Positions 51,316 through 60,369 of a stretch of DNA of 64,000 bases are shown here, in pieces (position 1 is the stretch's first letter; every line of letters starts with the position of its first letter). Origin of the DNA: Brevibacillus borstelensis (GTDB lineage Bacteria > Bacillota > Bacilli > Brevibacillales > Brevibacillaceae); NCBI RefSeq assembly GCF_003710865.1, contig NZ_RHHO01000023.1, positions 124,001 to 188,000 on the forward strand. Reading direction: 5' to 3'. Below the pieces are notes generated by a model. It was not told where the DNA came from, searched no databases, and worked only from the letters and a program-made list of their open reading frames with translations. The position numbers and the translations under genes are program-made.

Positions 51316-54099
51316 ATGGATTATAGCAAAACGCTGGCACTGCCAAAAACAGACTTTCCGATGCGCGGGAATCTTCCGGCCCGCGAGCCTGACATGCAGG
51401 CAAAATGGGAAGAGCTGAATATTTATGAAAAAGTGCAGGAGCGGACAAAAGGACGCCCCAGCTTCATTTTGCATGACGGCCCTCCTTACGCGAACGGCGA
51501 CATCCACATCGGCCATGCCTTGAATAAAGTGTTGAAGGACTTTATCGTCCGCTACAAATCGATGGCGGGCTACTGCGCTCCGTACATTCCGGGCTGGGAT
51601 ACACACGGCTTGCCAATCGAGCAGGCAATCATCAACGCCCAAGGGCTGGATCGCCGCAGCATCGAGGTAAATGACTTCCGCAAACGCTGCGAAGAGTACG
51701 CCTGGAGCTACATCGACAAGCAGCGGGACCAGTTTAAGCGCCTCGGAATTCGCGGTGACTGGGAAAATCCGTATGTGACCCTGCTGCCGGAGTACGAGGC
51801 ACGTCAAATCAAGATTTTTGGCGAAATGGCGAAAAAAGGCTACATCTACAAAGGGCTGCGCTGTGTGTACTGGTCCCCGTCATCGGAGACTGCGCTTGCC
51901 GACGCCGAAATCGAATACAAGGACAAGCGCTCGCCATCCATCTACGTCAGCTTCCAGGTACAGGATGGAAAAGGCAAGCTGGATACGGAAACAGGTGTCG
52001 TAATCTGGACGACCACGCCTTGGACGCTGCCAGCCAACCTGGCGATCTCCCTGCATCCGGAACTGGAGTACAACGTAGTCAAAGCCGACGGACGCAAATT
52101 CGTACTTGCGGGCGGACTGTTGGAAGCGGCCAGCAAGGAAATTGGCTGGGAAAGCGTAGAGGTGCTGGCAACCTTCAAAGGGCAGGAGCTCGAAGGCGTA
52201 GTCACCAAGCATCCGTTCTACGATCGCGAGTCGCCGATCATCCTTGGCGAGCACGTAACGCTCGACGCCGGTACGGGCTGCGTTCACACTGCTCCGGGTC
52301 ACGGGGAAGACGACTTCGCTGTCGGTCAAAAATACGGCCTTGGCGTACTGTGTCCTGTGGACCACGAAGGAAAAATGACCAAGGAAGCTCCCGGCTTCGA
52401 AGGGTTGTTCTACGAAGATATCAATAAGCTGGTCACGGAAAAGCTGAATGAGACAGGCGCGCTCTTGAAGCTGGGCTTCATCACTCACTCGTATCCGCAT
52501 GACTGGCGTACGAAAAAGCCGGTCATTTACCGTGCGACAGAACAGTGGTTTGCTTCGATTGATGCATTCCGTGAAAACATGCTCGAGGCCATCAAAAACG
52601 TGAAGTGGATTCCGCACTGGGGAGAAACCCGTTTGGCGAATATGATCGCCGACCGCGGAGACTGGTGCATTTCCCGCCAGCGCGTATGGGGTGTGCCGAT
52701 TCCGATCTTCTACTGCAAAGACTGCAACGAGCCGATCATCAATGACCAAACGATTGAGCACATCTCCGAGCTGTTCCGCAAAGAAGGCTCGTCCGTCTGG
52801 TTCGCTCGCGAGGCTAATGAGCTGGTGCCAGAAGGCTTGTCCTGCGGCAAATGCGGCTGCACGGAATTCCGCAAAGAAACAGATATCATGGATGTATGGT
52901 TTGACTCCGGCTCCAGCCATGAAGCGGTATTGAGAGAGCGTGGACTGGGCTGGCCGGCTGACATGTACCTGGAAGGCTCCGACCAATACAGGGGCTGGTT
53001 CAACTCCTCGCTGTCCACTGCCGTTGCCGTATACGGTACAGCACCGTACAAAGCGGTATTGAGCCACGGCTTCACGCTGGATGGAGAAGGGCGCAAAATG
53101 TCGAAGTCGCTCGGCAACACGATCGTTCCGCAGGAAGTCATCAACAAGCTTGGCGCGGACATCCTGCGTTTGTGGGTAGCTTCGGTCGATTATCAGGCTG
53201 ACTCGCGCATCTCTGACGCGATCCTCAACCAGATCGCGGAAGTATACCGCAAAATGCGCAATACGTTCCGCTTCCTGCTGGGGAATCTGGACGGCTTCGA
53301 TCCGGCGAAAGACCGCGTAGCCTACGAGCAATTGAGCGAGCTGGACCGCTATGTCCTGGCCAAAGCAGCGCAAGTAGTCAAGCGTGCGCGCAAGGCTTAC
53401 GACGAGTACCAGTTCCACACTGTCTTCCATGCCGTTCACAACTTCTGCGTCATCGATCTGTCTGCTTTCTATCTGGATATTTGCAAAGACCGACTCTATG
53501 TGGAGGCGCCGGATAACCTTAAGCGTCGCGCAGCGCAGACTGTCATGTACGATTGTCTGATGAGCCTGGTCAAGCTGGTGGCACCGATCCTGCCGCATAC
53601 AGCAGATGAGGTATGGAGCTTTATCCCGGGTGTGACAGAAGCAAGTGTTCAGCTGACTGACATGCCGGAAGCAAATGAACAGCACTTGGGCTTTGCAGCG
53701 GAAGCACTCAGCAAATGGGATGCGTTCCTAGCAGTACGCGATGAGGTACTGAAGGCTATGGAAGAAGCGCGCCGGAACAAAGTATTCGGAAACTCCGTAG
53801 ACGCCAAGCTGGCGCTTTATCCGCAAACGGAAGAGACGGCAAGCGTACTGTCTTCGATGGAGGATCTGGCCGACCTGTTCATCGTTGCCCACGTTGACCT
53901 GCATCCGTACGGAACGCCTGCTCCTGCGGAAGCGGCTGCATTGGAAGGAATCTCTGTCGTGGTAGCTCCTGCTGACGGTGTAAAATGCGAACGCTGCCGC
54001 GTCGTGAAGCTGGATGTCGGTGCCGACAGTGCACATCCTTCCATCTGCAAGCGCTGTGCATCCGTTGTCAACGAACACTATGCGCATGTAACGGAGTAA
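51316..54099 (+). CDS. ileS: Isoleucyl-tRNA synthetase
   Basis: A 927-residue class I synthetase. Start 51316 ([25 protein letters not shown]) has TAGGAGTG upstream; the GTG at 51304 falls in that site. HIGH motif in [17 protein letters not shown], editing domain ([31 protein letters not shown]), KMSKS in [17 protein letters not shown], tRNA-binding helical domain, and a C-terminal zinc finger (CERC-x-C-KRC). This is the ordinary bacterial type, not the mupirocin-resistant eukaryote-like form. Controlled by the T-box. Confidence 0.97.
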   Translation: MDYSKTLALPKTDFPMRGNLPAREPDMQAKWEELNIYEKVQERTKGRPSFILHDGPPYANGDIHIGHALNKVLKDFIVRYKSMAGYCAPYIPGWDTHGLPIEQAIINAQGLDRRSIEVNDFRKRCEEYAWSYIDKQRDQFKRLGIRGDWENPYVTLLPEYEARQIKIFGEMAKKGYIYKGLRCVYWSPSSETALADAEIEYKDKRSPSIYVSFQVQDGKGKLDTETGVVIWTTTPWTLPANLAISLHPELEYNVVKADGRKFVLAGGLLEAASKEIGWESVEVLATFKGQELEGVVTKHPFYDRESPIILGEHVTLDAGTGCVHTAPGHGEDDFAVGQKYGLGVLCPVDHEGKMTKEAPGFEGLFYEDINKLVTEKLNETGALLKLGFITHSYPHDWRTKKPVIYRATEQWFASIDAFRENMLEAIKNVKWIPHWGETRLANMIADRGDWCISRQRVWGVPIPIFYCKDCNEPIINDQTIEHISELFRKEGSSVWFAREANELVPEGLSCGKCGCTEFRKETDIMDVWFDSGSSHEAVLRERGLGWPADMYLEGSDQYRGWFNSSLSTAVAVYGTAPYKAVLSHGFTLDGEGRKMSKSLGNTIVPQEVINKLGADILRLWVASVDYQADSRISDAILNQIAEVYRKMRNTFRFLLGNLDGFDPAKDRVAYEQLSELDRYVLAKAAQVVKRARKAYDEYQFHTVFHAVHNFCVIDLSAFYLDICKDRLYVEAPDNLKRRAAQTVMYDCLMSLVKLVAPILPHTADEVWSFIPGVTEASVQLTDMPEANEQHLGFAAEALSKWDAFLAVRDEVLKAMEEARRNKVFGNSVDAKLALYPQTEETASVLSSMEDLADLFIVAHVDLHPYGTPAPAEAAALEGISVVVAPADGVKCERCRVVKLDVGADSAHPSICKRCASVVNEHYAHVTE

Positions 54100-54157
54100 G
54101 AGGTCCTTTCATCGGTCAAAAAACAACTGAAAATCGACGAATGAAAAGCAGTTTTTG

Positions 54158-54198
54158 TCAAAGTCGCCCAAGTCGTCATGACTTCGGGCGACTTTTTG
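54158..54198 (+). terminator. Intrinsic terminator after ileS
   Basis: Stem AAAGTCGCCC (54160-54169) / GGGCGACTTT (54186-54195) with an inner AAGTC/GACTT pairing, then T run. Confidence 0.9.
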
Positions 54199-54324
54199 TT
54201 ATCCCTCCGAATAGTGTTTTTTTCTCCATGACCTTTACCTTGATACGGTTGGCGTATTTGCGGCCGGGGTTAATTTGAACAGCGAATAGACATACTACCC
54301 TTCAGAGATAACAAAGGAAGGACG

Positions 54325-55095
54325 GTGTCATACGTGGACGAGCAGAAGCTGGCGCGCTTCAGGGTAAGACTTCTAGAGCAGAAGAAGGAACTGGAGGATC
54401 GGGTGCAGGACCACTATGGAATGCGCGAACCGATGTCTACTTCCCTACAGGAATTTTCCATGTACGATAACCACCCGGCCGATATCGGCAGCGAAATGTT
54501 TGAGCGGGAAAAGGATCTTGCCCTGGACAGCTTGGACAGGGAAACACTAAAGGAAATCGATCAGGCGCTGAGCAGAATGGAGGAAGGCACATACGGCATC
54601 TGTACGGTATGCGGACAGGACATACCGGAGGAGCGTCTGGAAGCGTTGCCTCAAGCCCAGACGTGCAAGGAACATGCACCTGCTCCGAACCTCAACGAAT
54701 CGCGTCCAATCGAGGAAGAATTCCTCCAGCCGCCATTTGGGCGGACTTCTCTGGATGAAAAAGAGGGACAAAACGGCTTCGACGGCGAGGATGCCTGGCA
54801 AATCGTCGAGGCGTGGGGAACCTCCAGCACGCCGTTTTCCTTCGTGGATAATGACAAAACCGACTACAAGGAAATGTATATAGAAAGCGACGAGCCAGAC
54901 GGGTTTGTCGAGGCTGTGGAGGAAATCGGATATACGGATATTCACGGCTATCACGGGCCGGACAGCGTCAAATTCATGCGCAGCGGAACGTATGAAGAGT
55001 ATATGCGCAAAGGCGAAGGAAAAGGGCAGTTCTTGAATTATGAAGATGCCTTGGAAGAAAGAGCGGAGCGGGAAGGGCGAAATGATTTGATGTAA
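54325..55095 (+). CDS. ylyA: YteA-family DksA/TraR-type zinc-finger protein (YlyA-like)
   Basis: A 256-residue protein. The N-terminal 60 residues are a DksA-like coiled coil (DEQKLARFRVRLLEQKKELEDRVQDHYG), then YDNHPADIGSEMFEREKDLALDSLDRETLKEIDQALSRMEEGTYGICTVCGQDIPEERLEALPQAQTCKEH, a TraR/DksA finger with C-x2-C ... C-x2-H. The acidic C-terminal half (SSTPFSFVDNDKTDYKEMYIE...) is typical of the YteA group. YlyA modulates RNA polymerase in late forespores of B. subtilis and lies after ileS there too. Start may be GTG 54325 or GTG 54334. Confidence 0.85.
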   Translation: MSYVDEQKLARFRVRLLEQKKELEDRVQDHYGMREPMSTSLQEFSMYDNHPADIGSEMFEREKDLALDSLDRETLKEIDQALSRMEEGTYGICTVCGQDIPEERLEALPQAQTCKEHAPAPNLNESRPIEEEFLQPPFGRTSLDEKEGQNGFDGEDAWQIVEAWGTSSTPFSFVDNDKTDYKEMYIESDEPDGFVEAVEEIGYTDIHGYHGPDSVKFMRSGTYEEYMRKGEGKGQFLNYEDALEERAEREGRNDLM

Positions 55096-55110
55096 ATCAG
55101 GAGGACTTTC

Positions 55111-56229
55111 ATGCAGATCGCACGCGTTGAGACGTATCCCTTGCTCTACACGCTTGGGCAGCCGTATGGGGACGCAAATGGGTACAAAAAATACCGGACC
55201 TGTTTCCTGATCAGGATCATTACCAACTCCGGCACCGAAGGCTGGGGTGAAGCGGTTGACTGGCTGCCCACACTGGAAAAAGGCTTTTCCGAGAGGATCA
55301 TTCCTTATTTGCTTGGAAAGCGGGCGACAGACCGGTTGTCAATCGTCTCCACCATCGCAAAATGGCACCAGCGTGCTGCCGTGGCGGTGAGCATGGCTCT
55401 GACTGAAATTGTGGCAAAAGAGGCAGGCTTGTCACTGTGCGAACTGTGGGGAGGTGCCTTGCATAGCTCTATTCCGGTTTACGCCTCGTTTCAATCGTAC
55501 AGCGATAGAGAAGACTGGCCGCTCCATTCAGTCCGCCTCGTCGAAGCCCAGATTCACAACGGTTTTCGCATGGTCAAAGTGAAAGTCGGAGGCAGGTGCT
55601 GGCAGGAGGACCGGAGGCATATTGAACGACTGAAGGCCTCCATTCCGGAAAGTGTTCAGGTGGCTCTGGATGCAAACCAAAGCTATGATCTGGCGACTGC
55701 CCGCAAGTGGGAGCAAGTTTTTTCTCGCTATGGAAATTGGTTGTGGATGGAAGAGCCGATGCCGATGGAAAGGACCGAGGAGTATGTGAAGCTTCGTGCA
55801 GCTCTTTCGGTTCCTTTGGCAGGCGGGGAGAATTTGATTAGATGTAATCAATTTTTACCTCTGTTAAAAAATGGGGCTGTTGACTTGATTCAACCTGACC
55901 CCGTTCATTCGGAAGGCATAGACAGCTATCGGGAGAACCTGACGATAGGCCGAAATTTTGGGCATCGGGTTTCCCCCCATGTTTACGACGGCTCCCTGGC
56001 CCGTCTTTATGCCATCTGCTCACAGGCTTGCTTGCCGGCCTGGAGCAAAATGGACGGAGACAAAATCGAGCCTGTCGAATGGGACGTCATGGAGAATCCG
56101 TTTACGGAATTATTCCCAATAAAGCTTCAGGGAGGACTGGCTGTCGTCCCTGATGGCATCGGTATTGGTGTTGAACCGGATTGGAGAATTATAAACGCAT
56201 TGCGCTGGGACGGCAGCGCATACGTGTAA
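55111..56229 (+). CDS. Enolase-superfamily (mandelate racemase/muconate lactonizing) enzyme
   Basis: A 372-residue protein. The N-terminal cap is MQIARVETYPLLYTLGQPYGDANGYKK. The barrel supplies MVKVKVGG (K-x-K acid/base pair), metal-binding Asp in VALDANQSYD, Glu in WLWMEEPMPMERTEEY and Glu in PLAGGENLIR, then DLIQPDPVHSEGI and HRVSPHVYDG with the mandelate-racemase-type His. It probably abstracts a proton alpha to a carboxylate of a sugar acid or related substrate; the substrate is unknown. CAGGAGG precedes the ATG, 15 bases after the ylyA stop, so the two may be co-transcribed; an MFS gene follows. Confidence 0.84.
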   Translation: MQIARVETYPLLYTLGQPYGDANGYKKYRTCFLIRIITNSGTEGWGEAVDWLPTLEKGFSERIIPYLLGKRATDRLSIVSTIAKWHQRAAVAVSMALTEIVAKEAGLSLCELWGGALHSSIPVYASFQSYSDREDWPLHSVRLVEAQIHNGFRMVKVKVGGRCWQEDRRHIERLKASIPESVQVALDANQSYDLATARKWEQVFSRYGNWLWMEEPMPMERTEEYVKLRAALSVPLAGGENLIRCNQFLPLLKNGAVDLIQPDPVHSEGIDSYRENLTIGRNFGHRVSPHVYDGSLARLYAICSQACLPAWSKMDGDKIEPVEWDVMENPFTELFPIKLQGGLAVVPDGIGIGVEPDWRIINALRWDGSAYV

Positions 56230-56246
56230 ATACGGGGAGATTGGAC

Positions 56247-57647
56247 ATGGCGCAAAACACAAAAAATCTGGTTGGTTTAACCGGCATCCCGCTGGTCATG
56301 GTGCTGGGCAATTCAATGCTCATCCCTGTATTGCCCACAATGAAATCCAAAATGGATCTGACTGCCTTGCAGACGAGCTTGCTGATCACTGCTTTTTCGA
56401 TCTCTGCGGGAATTGTCATTCCGCTTGCGGGCTATTTGTCAGACCGGTTCGGACGCAAGATCGTCATTATCCTGTCGCTCATCCTCTATGGTGCAGGCGG
56501 CTTGGTGGCCGGTCTGGCATCGCTCTGGTGGGACAATCCGTACATGCTTATCATGCTGGGTCGCGTAATGCAGGGGGTTGGAGCGGCAGGAACAGCTCCG
56601 ATCGCGATGGCGATGGCCGGAGATTTGTTCAAAGGCGCCTCGGAAAGCCGGGCGCTTGGCTTGATGGAGACGTCCAACGGGCTTGGGAAAGTCCTCAGTC
56701 CGGTTTTCGGCTCGCTCCTGGCGATGATTGCGTGGTATATGGTGTTCTTGGCTTTTCCCATTATTTGCGGAGTGGTTTTGCTGCTGTTTCTGTTTTTTAC
56801 CAAGGAGAAAAAACAGGAAAAACAGCCGATGCCGGTTCGCCAATATCTGCAGTCGATTGGGCAAGTCTTTCGGCAGCATGGGCGCTGGTTGATTCCGGCC
56901 TTTTTTATCGGGAGCATCTGTCTGTTTACGCTTTTCGGGGTCTTGTTCTATCTGTCCGACCTCCTGGAAGAAAAGTATAAAATCGACGGGCTCTTGAAAG
57001 GCGCATTTTTGGCGGTTCCCCTTTTGGTGATGAGCATCACAGCGTACATCACCGGATTGATTATCAAGAAAAAACTAGGGCTCATGCGCCTCTTTGTCAT
57101 CATCGGGATGTTCCTGCTTGCCACTTCCTACGTTATCGCCAATTTTGTAAAAGGTGCTTATGTATTGACGGGCGTTCTTATCATTGGAAGTGTCGGTACG
57201 GGATTAATCCTGCCCTGCCTGAACAGTATGATCATCGGGGCTGTAAAGAAGTCAGAGCGGGGCATGATAACCTCTTTGTACAGCGGTGTCCGTTTTATCG
57301 GTGTAGCCGTCGGACCGCCTGTGTTTACCTGGCTTTTGGATAGGTCAAGAAGCGTGATGTTCCTCTCGATTGCGGGGCTGGCTGCACTATTTGGGGTGGT
57401 GGCGATCTTCTTCTTGAAACCGAAGCAAGCAGGGGATGCTGCCTCGGAGCAGCCGTCGGAAGAAGAGGAGGAAAGCGCCAAAGAGACAAAGGCGATGGAG
57501 CAGGTAGCGGAGATTCTTGGCATCCATCGGGAGAGCGAAGAGGACAAACGACGCGTGGAAGCGATAAAAAGGTTTGGATTCGATCCAAACGATTTAATGG
57601 ACGCCTTGTTAAAGAACAAAGGGACCAAAAACAAGGAAAAAGGCTGA
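56247..57647 (+). CDS. MFS transporter (12-helix, drug/metabolite exporter type)
   Basis: A 466-residue transporter. MAQNTKNLVGLTGIPLVMVLGNSMLIPVLPTMKSKM starts helix 1; motif A is GYLSDRFGRKIVI between helices 2 and 3; MLGRVMQGVGAAGTAPIAMAMAGD contains motif B/C-like residues. A charged cytoplasmic tail of about 70 residues (QAGDAASEQPSEEEEESAKETKAMEQVAEILGIHRESEEDKRRVEAIKRFGFDPNDLMDALL) is longer than usual. Start 56247 has GGGGAG. It follows the enolase-superfamily gene by 17 bases, so it might move that enzyme's substrate, though general drug export is equally possible. Confidence 0.85.
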   Translation: MAQNTKNLVGLTGIPLVMVLGNSMLIPVLPTMKSKMDLTALQTSLLITAFSISAGIVIPLAGYLSDRFGRKIVIILSLILYGAGGLVAGLASLWWDNPYMLIMLGRVMQGVGAAGTAPIAMAMAGDLFKGASESRALGLMETSNGLGKVLSPVFGSLLAMIAWYMVFLAFPIICGVVLLLFLFFTKEKKQEKQPMPVRQYLQSIGQVFRQHGRWLIPAFFIGSICLFTLFGVLFYLSDLLEEKYKIDGLLKGAFLAVPLLVMSITAYITGLIIKKKLGLMRLFVIIGMFLLATSYVIANFVKGAYVLTGVLIIGSVGTGLILPCLNSMIIGAVKKSERGMITSLYSGVRFIGVAVGPPVFTWLLDRSRSVMFLSIAGLAALFGVVAIFFLKPKQAGDAASEQPSEEEEESAKETKAMEQVAEILGIHRESEEDKRRVEAIKRFGFDPNDLMDALLKNKGTKNKEKG

Positions 57648-57681
57648 CAGGCATCCGCCTTTTTAAAGGAGATGCCTGTCT
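57646..57681. terminator. Probable bidirectional terminator between the MFS and NUDIX genes
   Basis: Perfect 10-bp stem GACAGGCATC (57646-57655) / GATGCCTGTC (57672-57681). The loop contains CGCCTTTTTAAAGGA, which can pair internally. The downstream T tract is short on + (TCTTCATGTTTTC). Confidence 0.6.
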
Positions 57682-57683
57682 CT

Positions 57684-58166
57684 TCATGTTTTCACATTCG
57701 CGGAAAAGGGATGGCGCCTTGCTTGCTCAAGCGTCAACGGATAGACGTCATCATACAAATATCGGCTAAACGGTTTTTGCCCTTTTACCGCTACGGGTAT
57801 TTCCTCAAACCAAACGGCTTCTTCCACATCGGTTCCGGTTGGGAGATCCGCAAGATGCAGCACCCGGGCTATGTAGATATCCTTTACGATTTCACCGCCA
57901 ACCGTGTACTGACCGATCCTCTCGATTGCTTCCAGGACAGCACCCGTCTCTTCAAAGGTCTCCCGGACGGCGGCGGCCAGGCTTGTTTCACCGGGCTCGA
58001 CTTTTCCCCCGGGAAGTTCAATCCCTCGCGTCCGATGACGGGTAAACACCAGCTTTCCTTGCCAAAAGGGGAAGACGAGGACGTGCTTGGCGGTACGCTG
58101 GCGAAAGACGGCAGGATCAAAGGTAAGGGTAACCGCGAAGCCGAAGTCATCTACGAATTCATGCAT
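57684..58166 (-). CDS. NUDIX hydrolase, YtkD/RNA-deprotection type
   Basis: A 160-residue NUDIX protein: [16 protein letters not shown] at the start, then the Nudix box [24 protein letters not shown] with the metal-binding REx2EE residues. The N-terminal sequence and [29 protein letters not shown] resemble B. subtilis YtkD, a nucleoside triphosphatase that also removes 5'-terminal phosphates. GAAGGAG precedes the ATG on the minus strand, three bases after the stop of the FAD reductase gene, so both are likely in one transcript. Confidence 0.85.
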   Translation of the reverse strand: MHEFVDDFGFAVTLTFDPAVFRQRTAKHVLVFPFWQGKLVFTRHRTRGIELPGGKVEPGETSLAAAVRETFEETGAVLEAIERIGQYTVGGEIVKDIYIARVLHLADLPTGTDVEEAVWFEEIPVAVKGQKPFSRYLYDDVYPLTLEQARRHPFSANVKT

Positions 58167-58169
58167 GCT

Positions 58170-59090
58170 TCACTGCTCCTTCAGTTGGAGTGAAATGTGC
58201 TTTACTGCCTTCATCGCCTGACCTGCCGCCAAAGACAGGCTGCCATAATCCGCACCGTTGGTGACATCACCGATCGCGTAAATCCATTCTGTCCCTTTGA
58301 CCTGCTGATAATTGTCTGCCGGCAGATAGCGGGAATTTTCTTCTCCCAAAAGGCTGTCTAACCCGTCAACATTGCCGTGAACCCCAATTCTGGGCAAAAT
58401 GCGATCGACGCTTATTGTTGAAGGCGTATCCGGACGAAAGGAGCGAAGGGACAAAACAGCTTTTCCATCCCGCTCCGAGCAAGCGGCGACCTCCGTTTCC
58501 CACAGAATCGTCAGCGAAGGAAGCGTGGAAAGTCGTTCTCTCCACTGGGAGCGGGCCCGCATGTGGGCGCTTCTCACCAAGAGGTGAACCGTCCGTGCAT
58601 AGCGGCTCAGATTGTAGGCGCTCTCCGCTGCACGATCGCCTCCGCCGATGACGGCGATGTCCATTCCGGTGACTGCTTCCGCCTCGGCGGTAGTGGAAAA
58701 CCAGGGGGCCAGTACCTTGGAACAATCCGCGAGGGCAGGAATCTGATTAGGGCTTACGCCTGTCGCAACGATCAGATAGTCTGTCTGATAGGCCGTCCGC
58801 GTGGTTGTTACCTTTCGCTTGGTGGGATCGACCGAGGTCAGCGCTTCACCAAACCGGACTTGCAGGCTTCGAAGCACTTTATGACTTTGCAGCTCTTCAA
58901 GAAGGTTCGTTCCGTCCGCGTAAATATGCGGAGGAAAATCCCAGATTTCATTGTGGATTTGCGCCAGCTGGCCGCCCAACCGATCCGTTTTCTCGATCAG
59001 AATGCAGGACAACCCGAGCCGTTCGCACCAAATGGCGGCCGACATTCCCGCTATGCCGCCGCCAGCGATAAGTACCTGAACATGTTCCAC
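58170..59090 (-). CDS. FAD/NAD(P)-dependent oxidoreductase, thioredoxin-reductase-like without CxxC
   Basis: A 306-residue flavoprotein. VQVLIAGGGIAGMSAAIWCERLGLSCILIEKTDRLGGQL is the FAD-binding Rossmann start; YLIVATGVSP and IAVIGGGDRAAESAYNL are the second dinucleotide site; WIYAIGDVTNGADYGSLSLAAGQAMKAVKHI ends the FAD domain. Thioredoxin reductase has C-x-x-C just before the second glycine motif; here that stretch reads WFSTTAEAEAV, so no redox disulfide. It is closer to ferredoxin/flavodoxin-NADP reductases of the YumC type or unassigned relatives. Start is GTG 59090 after AAAGGGGG. NUDIX gene downstream. Confidence 0.82.
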   Translation of the reverse strand: MEHVQVLIAGGGIAGMSAAIWCERLGLSCILIEKTDRLGGQLAQIHNEIWDFPPHIYADGTNLLEELQSHKVLRSLQVRFGEALTSVDPTKRKVTTTRTAYQTDYLIVATGVSPNQIPALADCSKVLAPWFSTTAEAEAVTGMDIAVIGGGDRAAESAYNLSRYARTVHLLVRSAHMRARSQWRERLSTLPSLTILWETEVAACSERDGKAVLSLRSFRPDTPSTISVDRILPRIGVHGNVDGLDSLLGEENSRYLPADNYQQVKGTEWIYAIGDVTNGADYGSLSLAAGQAMKAVKHISLQLKEQ

Positions 59091-59169
59091 ACGAGTCCCC
59101 CTTTCCAAAAAGAGACTGCCAAACGCTCTCTATATATATGCTTTCTATGATGATCCAGACAGTTTTAGA

Positions 59170-59589
59170 CTACCCCTTTCGACGGGCGAGTGCAAGAGTG
59201 TTCTGCCAGGCCGGGATCAAGATGTACAACCCGTAGGCAAAGACCACCCAGACCGAGAAGGAAAGCACCTGCTCATCACTCATGTGCGGGAAGAAGAGAG
59301 TGTGATTCGAAAGGGAGATGCTGTCCAGCATTAGTCCTACGGCTGTGCCAAGCATCCCGAAGCGGACGAGGCCGTACTTTGATGGATCAATCAGGTGGTA
59401 GGAAAGGCCCACCAAGTAAAGAGCGATGGCCGTGACAGCTTCCAGTCCGAGAAAGACGGGGAAAAACAGGTCGTGTGTCACACTGACAAGTACGTGATGG
59501 CCAAAGTAACGGAAAAATAACGTGACCAGCAGCCAGACTATTGCGCCGGAGACAACCGGAGTGACCCATTCGCGTGTTGACAGTTTCAT
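59170..59589 (-). CDS. Four-helix membrane protein of unknown function
   Basis: A 139-residue hydrophobic protein with four predicted helices (VTPVVSGAIVWLLVTLFF, FFPVFLGLEAVTAIALYLVGL, GLVRFGMLGTAVGLMLDSI, FSVWVVFAYGLYILIPAW). It may belong to the DUF5367 group, but I am not certain. Its ATG overlaps the stop of the TetR gene (ATGA at 59589-59586), meaning coupled translation and joint autoregulation. A role as efflux helper or detoxification partner controlled by the TetR protein is inferred only. Confidence 0.65.
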   Translation of the reverse strand: MKLSTREWVTPVVSGAIVWLLVTLFFRYFGHHVLVSVTHDLFFPVFLGLEAVTAIALYLVGLSYHLIDPSKYGLVRFGMLGTAVGLMLDSISLSNHTLFFPHMSDEQVLSFSVWVVFAYGLYILIPAWQNTLALARRKG

Positions 59590-60179
59590 CGTGATTCGGC
59601 TCCTTTCCTTCCAACAAGAAATGAAATGACATGAGCGAGGTCGGCATACGCCTGATCGGCATCAAAGGTGGGCGACAGCAGCGCCTGCAAGGCGAGTCCG
59701 TCAATCCACGCATTGAACAGAGGGGCCCAGCGTTCGGCTGGAATATCAACAGGTGTACGCTCCCCCGCGAATTTTTTGACAATCTCGCCAAGCGCTTGAT
59801 TTTCCTGGTCCTGCAGCAGGGCCAGCTCGCTGCGCAATGAGTCCTGATAGATACCCGCAGCGATCAAGGAGAAATAGACGCGATGATACGGAGAATCATG
59901 GGTACAGCGGCTCCGGGCGGAAGCGAGCGCCTTTTCCAAAATGGCTTCGCCTTGGCCGGCATCTGCCAGAAGGTCATGCCAGGAATCCTGACACATTTCT
60001 TTAATCAACTCGAGAAGCAGTTGTTCTTTGTTGCGAAAATGGTAGTACACCGTTCCTTGGGTAACGCCTGCTCCCTCGGCCACAGCTTTCAAGGTAAGGG
60101 CCTGCATCCCGTGGCTTGCGATTACCTGACGGGCAGATTGGAGCAATTCCTGACGAGAGATGACGTTCGGTTTGGCCAT
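59586..60179 (-). CDS. TetR-family transcriptional regulator
   Basis: A 197-residue regulator. Residues 7-55 hold the TetR helix-turn-helix (SRQELLQSARQVIASHGMQALTLKAVAEGAGVTQGTVYYHFRNKEQLLLELI); the remaining two thirds form the ligand-binding helical domain. Start 60179 has GAGGGTGAG upstream; an in-frame start at 60266 would run through the operator and has no site. A 20-bp palindrome lies 25 bases upstream of the start, suggesting autorepression. Co-transcribed with the membrane protein whose start overlaps its stop. Confidence 0.87.
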   Translation of the reverse strand: MAKPNVISRQELLQSARQVIASHGMQALTLKAVAEGAGVTQGTVYYHFRNKEQLLLELIKEMCQDSWHDLLADAGQGEAILEKALASARSRCTHDSPYHRVYFSLIAAGIYQDSLRSELALLQDQENQALGEIVKKFAGERTPVDIPAERWAPLFNAWIDGLALQALLSPTFDADQAYADLAHVISFLVGRKGAESR

Positions 60180-60203
60180 ATACTCACCCTCTTGACATTG
60201 ATT

Positions 60204-60223
60204 AGTTAGTTGAATGACTAACT
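60204..60223. promoter_or_regulatory. Candidate TetR operator
   Basis: AGTTAGT (60204-60210) / ACTAACT (60217-60223), perfect 7-bp arms, six-base centre, 25 bp from the TetR start and about 80 bp before the LCP promoter. Confidence 0.65.
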
Positions 60224-60283
60224 CTATTGTGATTTTCATAATAGGAGAAAAAAATGGCATCGTCAAGCAGCCTTCACCAAAGT

Positions 60284-60314
60284 TTTACAAAAATAGACCC
60301 GGGTATGGTAGAAT
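60284..60314 (+). promoter_or_regulatory. Candidate promoter of the LCP-family gene
   Basis: TTTACA (60284-60289) and extended -10 TGG-TAGAAT (60306-60314), spacer 19 bp. Leader of about 50 nt to the ATG at 60370. Confidence 0.5.
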
Positions 60315-60369
60315 GAGACATAATTTTACAAGAACAAAAACTTCTCTGTCTTTTCGAGGGAGTGACTGG

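Noticed and set aside
51880..53685. 601-codon open frame on the minus strand across ileS
   Set aside because: Antisense shadow of ileS; no recognisable domain.
27254..54213. Repeated 12-mer CCCTCCGAATAG before spoVD and after ileS
   Set aside because: Only two copies, different contexts, no flanking similarity; probably chance.
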